Source: Theobroma cacao
Taxonomy: Eukaryota > Streptophyta > Magnoliopsida > Malvales > Malvaceae
Assembly: GCF_000208745.1 (NCBI RefSeq)
Contig: NC_030853.1
Location: forward strand, 8,910,713 to 8,974,712
Direction: 5' to 3'
DNA: 64,000 nucleotides
Positions within the stretch are counted from its first letter, which is position 1; each line of letters starts with the position of its first letter. Below the pieces are notes generated by a model. The model worked only from the letters and a program-made list of their open reading frames with translations. It made no database searches and was not told the DNA's origin. This document shows positions 1-11,785 of this stretch, in pieces. The position numbers and the translations under genes are program-made.

Positions 1-593
1 CACCATCCATTAATACTAAGCAAAGAAAAATCATATATTCAAATTACATAATTGTCACGACCCAATTTCCTGAGCCATGACCGACGCATGAGCTCAATGA
101 GCATAGCTCACTAAGCCCAAGCAAGCCTATCCATTTGCCTTTGCTTAACAAATTTATCATATCATGCATACACACACACCTTTTCCCAGGTGTGAACATA
201 GCCAAAACACAATGGTATTATCGATAATAATATACATGCACTATACCAGTCATGTATTTAGCAATTTACATTGCATACATATATTCACATTGTTAGATTG
301 TATTCACAATACAAAAGCACCATGACTTCCAGCGGAGACATTTACAATAAAAGGGATTACTATCGAATGCCAGACACATACCCAGAAGATGCACTATGGG
401 GACTCCTCGATCTAGGGTCTAATAGTCACCTGATCTGAAAACATGAACTTGAAAATGGTGAGTATAAACCCAGCGAGTGAACAAGGAAGAGAACAAACAG
501 CAATTAGGGAGAAATTAAAATCATGATGCACTTGTTTCAAAACAATGCAATTTAGTTCATTCCTATTTAAAACCCCTCCAAACCCAAGAGTTT

Positions 594-629
594 CTCGCTG
601 CAGCGAGCATGAATTTCGCTGCAGCGAAA
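594..629. repeat. PstI-centred palindromes in the Y-module LTR
   Basis: Two perfect palindromes centred on CTGCAG: CTCGCTGCAGCGAG at 594-607 and TTTCGCTGCAGCGAAA at 614-629. Related copies recur in every other Y-module LTR of the window (18331-18480, 25790-25920, 37495-37612). Confidence 0.9.
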
Positions 630-799
630 ACGGCACAACAAGAGAAACATTTTTCCTTACTCAACAAAAAGCCATCTTGCTAAACTAATAAAATCAACAT
701 AAAATTCATGAAAATTCTCAAAGTACAATGTGTCAAATTTCATGTACATCACAACCATAAATCATTGTCCATCAATGTGGTATAACACACACATTTACA

Positions 800-833
800 T
801 ATGTATATATATATATATATACGTATATACCTA
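800..833. repeat. TA-rich microsatellite
   Basis: Alternating TATATA tract with a short ACGTATATA end, inside the minus-strand LTR. It generates a meaningless 'YIYIY' reading frame. Confidence 0.85.
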
Positions 834-894
834 TCATCATCATCTCACCAATCCATCATCATCATCACCAGCTCATCATCATCATCACCAACTC

Positions 895-1066
895 ATGCGC
901 ACTCCCTACTCGCACATGGCTGGGTCATCACCGGGTTATGCGCACTCCTTACTCACACATAATCGAGTCATCATCGGGTTATGCACACTCCCTACTCGCA
1001 CATAACCGGGTCATCCTCGGCTTATGCGCACTCCTTACTCGCACATAGCCAAGTCAACATAATTAC
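895..1066. repeat. 43-bp minisatellite, four units
   Basis: Units start at 895, 938, 981 and 1024, exactly 43 bp apart, each beginning ATGCRCACTCC and containing CGCACATARCCGGGTCATC-like sequence. The same unit with shifted period is found in the Y-module LTRs at 11661, 25455 and 37796. Confidence 0.92.
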
Positions 1067-2861
1067 ACAACATTATATTCAAGCATATATGTATATCAAC
1101 ATAATGCAGCCACATAGAAATCCATAATAACCGCATTTCATAACATAAACCTTTTCTTAAAAGCTTGTTCCCAAGGCATTCATTTTCATGAAAAATTTCA
1201 TAAAATCATTCAAACACTTTGTTCAAAATAGTCATATTCCCAAAACAATTTTGATAGGCAGTCCACTCACAAGTGTCAAAAATCCGGATTCCAGGTGCAG
1301 TCAGACTAATAGTCCTCAAGCGCAATTCCTTTGCCTTTTCCTGACATCTCCCTACCTTGACAAATAACAAAGTCGAGGAATTTACTATATTGTCCCTAAA
1401 TTGATATAAACTAATTTAAATTACTAATGCTTGATATGTAAATGCAAAAATACGTTCGATTACCGCTTAATCGCGGTATCGATTAAATTCGACCGATCAC
1501 CCGATTAATTGGCGATTGTGTCCAAATCATCTTTAAATTAATTCATTTTTCCTTTAATACCTTAATTTACCACATACCATTTAAATAAAGCCAAATTCAG
1601 CATTGTTCCTTATAGAAAAATTTGGTCATTTGGTGCACTAGCACCAAAATTTTTTTCTACATAACTGTTTCACCTTAATTCATCATTTTTCAAGCCATTT
1701 TCCTTGAAATAAAAACAATCCCCCATTGATATTCAGCCCTCATGGTTCGACCAACAAGGAACCCTAGAGAAATTGAATATTTCTTTTTGTGTTTTGGTTT
1801 ATAACCATGCTTAACTATCCCTAAACACTAACATAGTCTAAAATAAAATTATTCCAACAACAATTCCTTTTCCATACCCATTTTTCAGAATTGAATTCAT
1901 CATGATAACTCAATATTCAACCATGAAAATCAAGAACAAAAGCATGGGTAAGCTAGGTATCAAGGAGAATTAAAGAAATTTTAACTTACCTAGCTTGTTT
2001 CCTTGATTTCTTCACTTTTTCTTTGAATTTCCACCTAGGTTTTCTTGTTTTTCCCTTTGTTCTTCCTTTTTTCTTGTTGCTGGTTGTCTAGGCCAAATAT
2101 GGTGAGAGAATTGGGGATTTAATGGGCTGATTTCTATAGAAAATAATAAAAATAATCAAGCATGCCACGTGTCACATGCTTATTGGCCTAATTTTTAACT
2201 TTTTGACTTTTTTTTTCTTAATTTTTCACCACAATTATTCTGGTATTTATCCAATCCTACCACATTTAAAATCCCTTGGTCTTGAGAAGTGCTGGGGCGA
2301 AAAATTTACCGATTTGCCCTCGGGATAAGAAAATTACGATTTTGCCCCTATACTCCTAAATGTACCGGAATCGCATTATTTCTACTTTTCAACTTCAAAT
2401 AACACTAATATTGATCAATATTAACCAAATGGGGCAAAAACAATAATTTTTAAAAAATTTTCGTTCACTCCTCTAGTGGCAAAATTTCCATTTTGCCCTT
2501 GTACTCCAAAAATACTGAGAATCACAAGTTTTCACTACTAAACATCATTTTATACTCCAATAATCATAATTATATTTCATATAATTATTCTTAGTCAAAT
2601 GTGATCAAATCTTGGCTAGAAATCTCATTTAATCATCAAATGGTAAAATGATCGTTTTGTCCTTAATCGGTCAATTTTCCTGATGGACTCCAAACTGGAC
2701 CTTGAACTCCGAATCACTATTCTAAGCCATTCTGCGGGTTTCAAAATTTTCAATTTTCTCTTAAAATTTCTATTTGAACTAGTTCAAGACTCTATTTAAC
2801 TTAGTTATACCACTCGGTACAATACCGTCTTTTAATCGAGCTTGACAAGGTCTCACAAAAG

Positions 2862-3110
2862 AGCAGCTTTTGCTGCTGATTATGAAGGCTGAAAAGTGTA
2901 GTTTTTGCTGCTGATTTTGAAGGCTGAAAGGTATCGTTTTAGTTGTTAATTTTGAAGGCTGAAAGGTGCGGTCTGGTTGTTAATCTTTGTGGCTTTGGTT
3001 GCTGATTTTTGAGGGAGAATAATGCAGTTAAGCTGCTAATTTTTGAGGAGAAATAGAGCAGCTTAGCTGTTGATTTTGAAGTCAATCTGAGCAGCTTTGG
3101 TTGCTGAAAA
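2862..3110 (+). repeat. 35-bp degenerate minisatellite of the X module
   Basis: Successive units of the form GCTGCTGATTTTGAAGGCTG recur about every 35 bp and decay toward 3110. The counterpart arrays are 9080-9330, 27230-27470 and 33660-33910. Confidence 0.8.
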
Positions 3111-3233
3111 TTATTGGTTGAAAGAAGCAAGAAATTGTGGCTGACGGTGAAAGGGAGAGAGAGGAAAAAATTGTGGACAGCTTGTGCATGTGAGAAAAGA
3201 AAAAGAAAGACAAGCAAGGTGTTGCTGGACGGT

Positions 3234-3280
3234 GAAAGAAAGAAAGAAAGAAAAGAAAAGAAAAAAAAAAAAAAGAAAGA
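3234..3280 (+). repeat. GAAA/poly-A purine microsatellite
   Basis: Uninterrupted purine run of GAAA units grading into A14 or longer. The antisense strand reads as phenylalanine/leucine-rich frames that are not genes. Similar runs occur at 27588-27640 and 34035-34055. Confidence 0.85.
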
Positions 3281-5399
3281 GTGGGCATGGCCCAACAAGA
3301 AAGAAAAATTTGCATAACCCAATAGAAAGAAGTTGGGGAGAGACCATAAAAAGGGTCCAATAGCCATAAAGGAGGAAAAGCCCAAGATAGAATAAAGGTG
3401 GAAAAAATTGGACTTGGACTAACCTAGTCCAAATAGGTAAAGAAAATTTTCTTTGCTTTTATTTGGCCTATTATGAAGTTGTATTATTTTAAGCTAGCCA
3501 TTTGTTTAATTAAATTTTTGGTTATTAGTGATATGAATTAAATTTAAATTTCTTTAATATAATATTTAAAAATTTTATTAGGAGGTGTCATAGGACTAAA
3601 GTAAAGAAAAAAATGTGAAATTTATGAATAGTGCTCAAATGAAGTTAAGAAATTTTAAATGATTTGTTGTGAAGAATTGTTGAGGTCAGAGGAATTTATA
3701 TGCATAATTTGGTTGAGAGTGTTAAGTTGAATGGTAAAATATTCGAAGAAATGAGGAGAAATAATGTGGACTTATGATAAAATGAGAGAGAGAAGTGGAA
3801 TTGATGCACTAAGTGTATTGGGTTTAAATTGTTGCTACGAAAGTTGTTGTGAAAGCATGTCGAACGAAGTATGTGATTGGCAATTAGGAATAATTATACA
3901 CGCATACGAATCAATAGCGACGTAGTAATCCCACTATTGTGGGGTGAGTAACCTTATCATCATCTTAATTATCTAAAATATGTTTTATTCGATTTTGTGA
4001 ATTTTATGGAATATGAATTAAATGATTAATTTTTGGGTTTTATAAATAAAATGTGATTTAATGAAATGATTTCGTAAAATTGTTTCAAAATTGAATGATG
4101 GTTTGAAAATAGAGTAATTGGAGATTGTTTTTGTGTGTTGTAAATTCATGATTATAATTGATTAGCTTACGGCAATATTGGCATGAATGGTTGATTTGAT
4201 AAATGTATTGGAAATGTATAAATTGTTGATTTGTCTTGAAACGCTGTAAAATAAAATAAAATAATTGCCATGTCATGCTATTGTAAATTTTATTGTATGG
4301 TGGGTTTAGCTTGCTGCTGTGGGCGGGTTTTCTATGGACCAGCCTATTAGAGGGGGACGGAATCCCGTTATATTTTACCTCGGTTAGAGAGGTGAATAGG
4401 GTAACTCCCGAGGTATAACTTTAGAGTTTCACTTCATGCAAAACCACCACGTTAGGGTAAACTCATCCAACGCTAAGGAATGGCTATGTTTTCAAAATAA
4501 AAACATAATTTATGCGTACATAACTTTTTAACAGCCTTCGCGGACTCGGTTTGAATAGCCCTCGATCAAGGCATCCTTGATAACTGGGTATGAGAATGAT
4601 TTTGGCACTAGCCAAAGCTTTTAAGAAATTCATAAGCCATGTTGATTACTCGATTTATTTGAATTGATTTTATTTGGTTGAAACAAGTTGAAAGGTGATG
4701 AATTACAGTATATTGAACTATTTTATCTGTCTTCATTGACTCAGCTCTAGATATTTTAAATTGTATTTGTTTACTCACTGGGATTATATAATCTCACCAC
4801 CCTCTTTTCCACCCATTTCAGGCTTAGAATAGTCTGTAGATAGTTGATTTCATCGAGGACCACCATTGGATTTGCATCCTCCAAACTGTAGGTTCACAAT
4901 CATTCTTCCTTTTGGTTATTCGAAGGCCCACTTGTTACTATAAATTAAATTAAATACTCCGACTTACTGTATTACGATATATATGAATTTATTTTACTTT
5001 TACGCTGTAAAAATTATTTATGCAGTATTCTAAAAATATTGTTTTATGAGAAAATTGAATATTTTATTCAATGTTTTTATTTTATTCTAATAGTCATAAT
5101 TTCATTTTAAAAGAATGTTTTAGACATCCAAATTTTTTTTTGATTATGAAATATGTGTTTTGCACCCGTATACTACATTATTAGCTGGTTTCGAAATTTT
5201 TAGGGAAAAATGATTGAAATACCCCTGTGAGATGAAAATTATTTTTTTATTATTATAAGTTGAAAATAGTTTAAAATCTTTTAGAACGTGATATTTTGTA
5301 ACGATTACTCATAGGGGAAATGAGAAACTGATATTAAAGCCTTATGGGGTTCTGGTTGGCATTCCGGGTAATGAGTGTCTATTGAGACACCGCGACGGT

Positions 5400-5434
5400 T
5401 GTCACAGGCTCAAGGGGAGTACCGGGTCGTGACA
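5400..5434 (+). repeat. U5-terminal inverted repeat of element A 5' LTR
   Basis: TGTCAC at 5400 pairs with GTGACA at 5429-5434, making a short stem that ends exactly at the LTR boundary. The same arrangement is present in the other X-module LTR ends examined. Confidence 0.7.
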
Positions 5435-5441
5435 ATTAAGT

Positions 5442-5453
5442 TGGTGTCAGAGC
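5442..5453 (+). other. Primer-binding site of element A
   Basis: TGGTGTCAGAGC lies seven bases after the LTR end. It matches the initiator tRNA-Met type PBS (TGGTATCAGAGC) with one substitution. This fixes 5434 as the 5' LTR end and the plus orientation of the element. Confidence 0.85.
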
Positions 5454-5659
5454 TTTTGGTTTTAAAGATAAGAGTTTTTAGTTTAAAGTTATTTTAAAAA
5501 TTTACAGAGTTAGTGTGGCCCCAAGTTAAGTTATGTTAGGTTGAGTAGAACGCATGCATCTATAGATAGAAACCTACCTACTCTTGTGATGCGTGAATGA
5601 TTAAGTAATTACTATTTGGTTGCGTATAGATTTTGAGGTGCGCTGGTGACACACACCAC

Positions 5660-6154
5660 ATGTCTTGGAGAGACGGTAGTCCCGACGCCTCTCATAGTAT
5701 TAGTGAGGGATCTCTAGATTCTACTATTGGGAGCCGATGGCAGCCCGAATCGACTAGTCCAGAAAGTGCAGATAGTAATAATATTAATGTAAGCATGAGA
5801 GATTCCCTTTTTAGAGAATCTAAAGAATATGCTAAAGAAAGAGGGAAATTAAGGATAGCCGAAGGAGGTATTCGTCTTAGGAAGGGGGTGTCAGTTGTTC
5901 GACACTATCCTTCAGGTTGTGGAATGAATGTAAAGGAACAACAAGAAAAGAACAAGGAGAAAGTAACTGTTGCAAATTATCCCCTTAGGAATGTGAATGT
6001 TGTACGACATTTTCTTCTCAGTTGTGAAAGAAATGCTACACCGGTGAGTTATGAGGAATGTAGGAGAATACAACAAGCCTGGATTGAGGAACAAAGGAAA
6101 AAATCTCAAGAGGAGGAGAACCCGAAAGAGGATCTTAAGAAGGACTTGGAGTAG
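5660..6154 (+). CDS. Element A gag-like ORF (N-terminal gag fragment)
   Basis: This is an open frame of 164 codons. The frame is also open upstream to a TTG at 5633, but ATG 5660 is the first ATG and is matched by an ATG at the homologous place in element C. The product is hydrophilic, with a serine/aspartate-rich start and a charged lysine/glutamate tail, and no membrane segment. The C-terminal half carries a segment shared by A, B and C (core VSYEECRRIQQAWI, preceded by a VVRHF-PP-GCGRN-type motif). I infer a gag-like protein of a chromovirus/Tekay-like gypsy lineage because it follows the PBS by about 200 bp. No zinc knuckle, protease or RT follows. In A the VVRH...C motif occurs twice (around 5895-5930 and 5995-6035), separated by a lysine-rich insert absent from B. 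Whether it is translated is unknown. Confidence 0.6.
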   Translation: MSWRDGSPDASHSISEGSLDSTIGSRWQPESTSPESADSNNINVSMRDSLFRESKEYAKERGKLRIAEGGIRLRKGVSVVRHYPSGCGMNVKEQQEKNKEKVTVANYPLRNVNVVRHFLLSCERNATPVSYEECRRIQQAWIEEQRKKSQEEENPKEDLKKDLE

Positions 6155-7995
6155 AATCTTTCGATAAGATCAGATTAAGATGATGATCCTAATGACATGT
6201 AATATTTTCGTAGGATTTTGTACTGCTTTAACTTTAGGTAGATGTAGAGTAAAGGAGATAATAATTATCTATACAAAGAAGTTAATAGTTTGGCTCTTAA
6301 AGTGTGTGACTAGAATGTATTATAAAATAGCTGTTTAAGTGACTAGAGGTATATGGGAATCTTAACTGTAGTTACAATTCGAAAGGATATGGAAAAAATC
6401 AATGAGGCTCTAGATGACATTTTGAGCGATTAATGTGATAAAGTCAAAGATTGTAAGCTTGAGGGTGAAGGAAGTATAAAAGGATGCCATAACATTATAG
6501 GAAGATAATCTAATACAATATAAAATATGGTCCATTAAAGATAAATTAAGGTACCTATACTTATGGAACTCATGATATATGCCTAGAAGGGAAACCCAAT
6601 GGTTGAGGATGATTGATGTAGTGACTTTGAATGCAGATAAGTAGCTTTGATGAGGAAATTTCTAGTACTTGCAACGCCATAGTACTGACTAACAAACGCT
6701 GTTGCGTTAAGAACCTCTAATGGCCAGAAAGTATGAGCAAACTGTGAGCGGCATAAAGATTGGACTCACGAGTTGGAAAACGGTTATTGGTTTTGTTGTC
6801 GAGTTTCGCTATTAGGAGTCTTAAGTGCATTGGGGGAGTGCTAAAATGAATAATATGTTGACTAAAGTTAAATCTTAAGAAATAAAGTAAACCCTGTAAA
6901 AGGTTAAAGAGGAAGTGAGGGAAAGGTTAGATGAATGTATGAGATATTGATAAGGGACGTCAATACCAAGTGATGAAAATGTGAATAAAGATTTCAAGAA
7001 TGATATTGCAAATGAGTTTATATAGAATATTGTTATGAGAATATACTAATCTTGTCTTGACTTTGTTGAAAGGAAAGGATTAGTAACAACACAAGTAAAC
7101 TAGGTGACATGCTAGAAACCCTTGGAGATAAATTGAAGCATGAGTAGTTGGGCATGCCTTTATGGATATGATATACTTGGAGTATTAAAGAGCAAATAAG
7201 TGATTAAGTGTTTCAAGAATGTTTAAACACCTTTGAGAAAGAATTATAAATTATACGAGATTAGTATAAGATGTGTGACTTTAAAACTTGCTGAGGAGTC
7301 TAATGGCTACGTCACAAATTAAGTGATCACATGCTGTGAGACATAAGTTTGAGATAGGTATCCCCAAGGAAATACTCAAGAAGAGTTCTACTATGGATTT
7401 TATGAAAGTAAGCATTAAGTTATGTGGCTATAAAGAGGAAGTCGTAAGCTGGAAGTGAAATTCGTATTGACATTGAAAGGTACTTAAGGAGAACCTTATT
7501 TCAAGTCTTGCAGTTTTAAATACAAATTGCAGATTGGTATAGGGACAGTGATGTCGTATTATTATGGAAGAATAGAACAAAGGATGATTGAAGACAATTT
7601 GGATAATGAAGCCTAATAATGAAAACCTCCTATGGTAGTATGGAAATTAGAATTCGAAAATGCTTAAGGCATGCATGATTCAAATGAATCAAGGTTGAGA
7701 AGTTTAGGAAGAAGCGAACTAATAAAATGATGATTAGGTATACATAAGTAAGTATAATTTGTGATCAAAATCGGTATAATTGAGATGAAATTATGGTTCA
7801 AATTTAATGATGGTGATGAAGGCATGCTTAGTGTCTCGATATAAGAGATCATGATTGTGAAAGGTATTGCTGATCTAGTTCCAAAGGATGATACTTGACA
7901 TAAATGAAGTCTTTAAGTGGGGGAAAAATGGAATAAGATCGTAGAATGAGATTGATAACTCAACATCGATGTGAATTCGAGGACGAATTCTATTT
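6155..7995 (+). mobile_element. Element A internal region, non-coding remnant
   Basis: Most of the internal region carries no long ORF. Blocks match B (30300-31900) and C (minus strand, 58000-60650): the GATTGATGTAGTGACTTTGAATG block at about 6610, and the segment from 7300 to 7500 including CACATGCTGTGAGACATAAG. Stops interrupt all frames. No protease, RT, RNase H or integrase motif could be found. The whole internal region is only about 2.57 kb, typical of a non-autonomous LARD-like element. Confidence 0.75.
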
Positions 7996-8008
7996 AAGTG
8001 GGGGAGAT
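7996..8008 (+). other. Polypurine tract of element A
   Basis: AAGTGGGGGAGAT directly precedes the TGCAATACCCC start of the 3' LTR. Element C has the identical tract on the minus strand at 57814-57826. Confidence 0.9.
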
Positions 8009-8652
8009 TGCAATACCCCATACTTTGATATGGTGACAAATAAAGTTTATCGGATGCGAATTGAGGTCAATTATAATGTTTAAACGTGATGGAAGATGAA
8101 AGGAGTAGTTTAGAATAAAATGATCCGCATGCAAGAAAATAATAATAAAATAATAATATTTTATCGAAAGAGAATTTGTGAGATAAAAGGGTGATTCGGT
8201 AATCAATTGAGGATAATAAGGTATTTTGGGTACCAAGGAGATAAGAGAAAATTTTTAGAATAAAATGATATTTTATTAATAAAAAAATATTAAAATATTA
8301 ATATTTAACCGAATGTCGAAATCAGTCATGAAGAAGGATCATATAGTTGATTCAAGTGGAGGGGAAGAAATACAAACAAATTTTTCCAGAATGAGCAACA
8401 AAAGTAAAATATGCGTGTTTTGCTAAGTTGAGCTAACGCTGATAAGTAAATATTTAAATATTATTGTAATACCGCGATGAAGTGCAATTTCGATGTTTTG
8501 GTAGTACACGTACAGAGAAAGCAAGATAGATGAAAATTGAAATTTTTAGACGCATCAAAGGGATCGAATTTAAAATATAAAAGTTGAAGGACTATTTAGA
8601 GAAATTAAATGGAAGAGATAAAATAAACAAATGGTAAAAATAATAATACAAG

Positions 8653-8666
8653 TATGTATATATATA
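8653..8666 (+). promoter_or_regulatory. Possible TATA box of the A LTR
   Basis: TATATATATAAAAT-type sequence about 650 bp into the LTR, upstream of the purine-rich stretch. It is a plausible U3 promoter element, but the surroundings are AT-rich, so this is weak. Confidence 0.3.
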
Positions 8667-9079
8667 TAAAATAAAGGAAGAGCAACATGGGCAGCCCCCC
8701 TTGTGGTCAATAAAAAGAGTCAAAAGACTCTTTAATTAAATTGATGGAAGGGGGCTAGCCATATGGAACAAAGGGGAAAGAAAAAAAGGTGTGAGGGGCC
8801 GGCCAAGTTGGAACAAAATAGAGAATAAAATATATATATATATATATATATAATTGAATAAGTAAAGTGAAGAAGACATAGAAGAAGAGAGAAGTCGGTT
8901 AGTGAAGAGAAGAAAAAGAAATAAGAAGAAGGCGTGAGCAAAAAGAGCAAAAAGAAACAAGAGAAGGTTGAGAGGTGAAAAAGAAAATGAAGGTGGAAGA
9001 GCTGAGTTGAGGAGGGCGGTTTTGTTGCCATTTAGGGAGGAAAAGAGAGATATTTTTTTGTTAATTTAAAGGGTGAGAG

Positions 9080-9330
9080 GAGCAGCTTTTGCTATTAATT
9101 TTGAAGGTTGAAAAGTGCAGTTTTTGCTGCTGATTTTGAAGGCTGAACGGTATGGTTTTAGTTGTTGATTTTGAAGGCTGAAATGTGCGGTTTGGTTGTT
9201 AATCTTTGTGGCTTTGGCGGTTGATTTTTGAGGGAGAATAGTGCAGTTAAGCTGTTGATTTTTGAGGAGAAATAGAGTAGCTTTGCTACTGATTTTGAAG
9301 TCAATATAAGTAGCTTTGGCTGTTGAAAAT
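9080..9330 (+). repeat. 35-bp minisatellite in the A 3' LTR
   Basis: The TTTTGAAGG core recurs at 9099, 9134 and 9169 (period 35), followed by decayed units to about 9330. Confidence 0.82.
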
Positions 9331-11660
9331 TATTGGTAGAAAGAAGCAAGAAATTGTGGCCGACGGTAAGAAGGAGAGAAAGGAAGAAATTGTGGACACC
9401 TTGTGCATGTGAGAAAAGAAAAAGAAAGACATGCAAGGTGCTGTTGGACGGTGAAAGAGAGAAAAGAAAGGAAATGAAATGAAAAGAAAAAAAAAGAGAA
9501 AAACAAAGTGGGCATTGCCCAACAAGAAAGAAAAATGGGCATGGCCTAATAGAAAGAAGTTGGGGAGAGACCATAAAAAGGGCCCAATTGCCATAAAGGA
9601 GGAAAAGCCCAAGAGAGAATAAAGGTGGAAAATATTGGACTTGGACTAACCTAGTCCAAATAAGTAAAGAATTTTTTTTTTGCTTTTATTTGGCCTATTA
9701 TGAAGTTGTATTATTTTAAGCTAGCCATTTGTTTAATTAAATTTTTGGTTATTAGTGATATGAATTAAATTTAAGTTACTTTAATATAATATTTAAAAAT
9801 TTTACTAGGAGGTGTCATAGGACTAAAGTAAAGAAGAAAATGTGAAATTTACGAATAGTGCTCAAATGAAGTTAAAAAATTTTAAATGATTCGTTGTGAA
9901 GAATTGTTGATGTCGGAGGAATTTATATGCATAATTTGGTTGAGAGTGTTAAGTTGAATGGTAAAATATTGGAAGAAATGAGGAGAAATAATGTGGACTT
10001 ATGATAAAATGAGAGAGAGAAGTGGAATTGATGCACTAAGTGTATTGGGTTTAAATTGTTGCTAAGAAAGTTGTTGTGAAAGCGTGTCGAACGAAGTATG
10101 TGAGTAGCAATTAGGAATAATTATACACGTATACGAATCAATAGCGGTGTAGTAATCCCGCTATTGTGAGGTGAGTGACCTTATCATCATCTTAATTATC
10201 TAAAGTATGTTTTATTCGATTTTGTGAATTTTATGAAAAATGAATTAAATGATTAATTTTTTGATTTTATAAACAAAATGTGATTTAAAGAAATGATTTC
10301 ATAAAATTGTTTTAAAATTGAATGATAGTTTGAAAATAGAGTAATTGGAGACTGTTTTTGTGTGTTATAAATTCATGATTCTAATTGATTGGCTTATGGC
10401 AATATTGGCATGAATGGTTGATTTGATAAACGTGTTGGAAATGTATAAATTGTTGATTTTTCTTGAAAGGCTGTAAAATAAAATAAATTAATTGTCATGT
10501 CATGCTATTGCAAATTTTATTGTATGGTGGGTTTAGCTTGCTGCAGTGGGCGGGTTTTCTGTGGACTATCCTATTAGAGGGGCACGGAATCTCGTTATAT
10601 TTTACCTCGGTTGGAGAGGCGAATAAGGTAACTCTCGAGGTATAACTTTAGAGTTTCACTTCATGCAAAACCACCACGTTAGGGTGAACTCATCCAACGC
10701 CAAGGAACGGCTATGTTTTCAAAATAAAAACATAATTTATGCGTACATAACTTTTTAACAGCCTTCGTGGACTCGGTTTGAATAGCCCTCGATCAAAGCA
10801 TCCTTGATAACTAGGTATGAGAATGATTTTGGCATGAGCCAAAGCTTTTAAGAAATTCATAAGCTATGTTGATTACTCGATTTATATGAATTGATTTTAT
10901 TTGGTTGAAACAAGTTGAAAGGTGATGAATTACAATATGTTAAACTATTTTATCTATCTCCATTTACTCAGTTTTGGATATTTTAGATGGTATTTGTTTA
11001 CTCACTGGGATTATATAATCTCACCACCCTCCTGTCCACCTATTTCAGGCTCAGGATAGTCTATAGATAGCTGATTTCATCGAGGACTACCATTGGATTT
11101 GCATCCTTCAATCTGTAGGTTCACAATCTTTCTTACTTTTGGTTATTCGAGGGCACATTTGTTACTGTAAATTAAATTAAATACTCTGACTTACTGTATT
11201 ACAATATATATGAATTTATTTTGCTTTTATGCTGTAAAAATTATTTATGCAGTGTTCTAAAAATATTATTTTATGAGAAAATTGAATATTTTATCCAATA
11301 TTTTTATTTTATTCTAATAGTCATAATTTCATTTTAAACGAATGTTTTAGACATCCGAATTTATTTTTGATTATGAAATATGTGTTTTGCACCCGTATAT
11401 TACATTATCAGCTGGTTTCAAAATTTTCAAGAAAAAATTACTAAAATACCCCTGTGAGATGAAAAATTTTTTTTATTGTTTTAAGTTAGAAATAGTTTAA
11501 AATATTTTAGAATGTGATATTTGGTAACGGTTACTCACAGGGAAATTGAGAAACTGATATTAAAGCCTTGTGGGGTTTCGATTGGCAATAAGGGTAATTA
11601 GTGTCTATCGGGACACGGCGGCGGTTGTCACGGGCTCGAGGGGAGTACCGGGTCGTGACA

Positions 11661-11785
11661 TGCGTACTCCCACTTCGCACATAGCCGGGTCAATCATCGA
11701 AGTACGCACACTCCTACTCGCACATAGCCGGGTCATCATCAACGTATGCGCACTCCTACTCGCACATAGCCGGGTCAATATCAAT
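11661..11785. repeat. About 42-bp minisatellite, three units
   Basis: Three units of the CGCACACTCCTACTCGCACA type start near 11661, 11703 and 11745. They belong to the Y-module minisatellite. Element A's last base touches the first unit. Confidence 0.85.

Larger units (their letters stand above)
53..2857 (-). mobile_element. LTR of a gypsy-like element (beta + Y modules), solo-like
   Basis: Read on the minus strand, the segment begins TGTGAGACCTTGTCAAGC at 2857 and ends GGGTCGTGACA at 53, so both LTR termini are present (TG...CA, about 2.8 kb). Its first few hundred bases match the beta-type start at 16601 and, less closely, the solo LTR at 45642. Its distal part carries the palindromes, 43-bp minisatellite and GGCCATGACCGACGCATG-like end shared with the LTRs at 23866 and 24184 (Y module). 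No 5-bp target duplication is visible (ATAAT on the left, AAAGA on the right) and no PBS follows the end at 52-1. It may be a solo LTR formed by inter-element recombination or an LTR left by a rearrangement. Bases 1-52 show nothing recognisable. Confidence 0.75.
2858..5434 (+). mobile_element. Element A, truncated 5' LTR (X module)
   Basis: This segment aligns with about 9079-11660, the distal part of the 3' LTR of the same element, and ends CGGGTCGTGACA directly before the PBS. The first roughly 1.07 kb of the LTR (alpha module, equivalent to 8009-9078) is missing. The left edge abuts the start of the minus-strand LTR at 2857 without a recognisable target duplication, so a deletion or recombination junction is likely. 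By eye the two A LTRs differ at about 6% of positions over a 180-bp sample around 3290 and 9500. Confidence 0.85.
8009..11660 (+). mobile_element. Element A 3' LTR, full length (alpha + X)
   Basis: About 3.65 kb LTR, starting TGCAATACCCCATACTTTG after the PPT and ending CCGGGTCGTGACA. Contents in order: AT-rich alpha start; a TATATATAAAATA box near 8653-8666; a TA microsatellite (8828-8853); a purine-rich plus strand to about 9660; the 35-bp minisatellite; and the X end with its terminal hairpin (11626-11660). Downstream of 11660 is the minisatellite of a Y-module LTR, so A entered (or was joined to) such an LTR. The expected TSD would be TGCGT (11661-11665), but its partner is lost because the 5' LTR is truncated. 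Confidence 0.88.

Noticed and set aside
730..1005. 91-residue ORF rich in histidine and tyrosine
   Set aside because: Encoded by a TA microsatellite, CAT repeats and the 43-bp minisatellite; not a protein gene.
895..1066. CRISPR-like direct repeats
   Set aside because: The units are contiguous 43-bp tandem copies without unique spacers, in a plant LTR. It is a minisatellite.
2939..3385. Phenylalanine/leucine-rich antisense ORFs (also near 9158-9612, 26865-27831, 33302-34261), resembling membrane proteins
   Set aside because: They are the reverse strand of GAAA/GA-rich LTR sequence, differ in frame between LTR copies, and have no conserved start.
5442..5453. PBS sequences as tRNA genes
   Set aside because: Only the 12-13 bases complementary to the tRNA 3' end are present; there is no cloverleaf.
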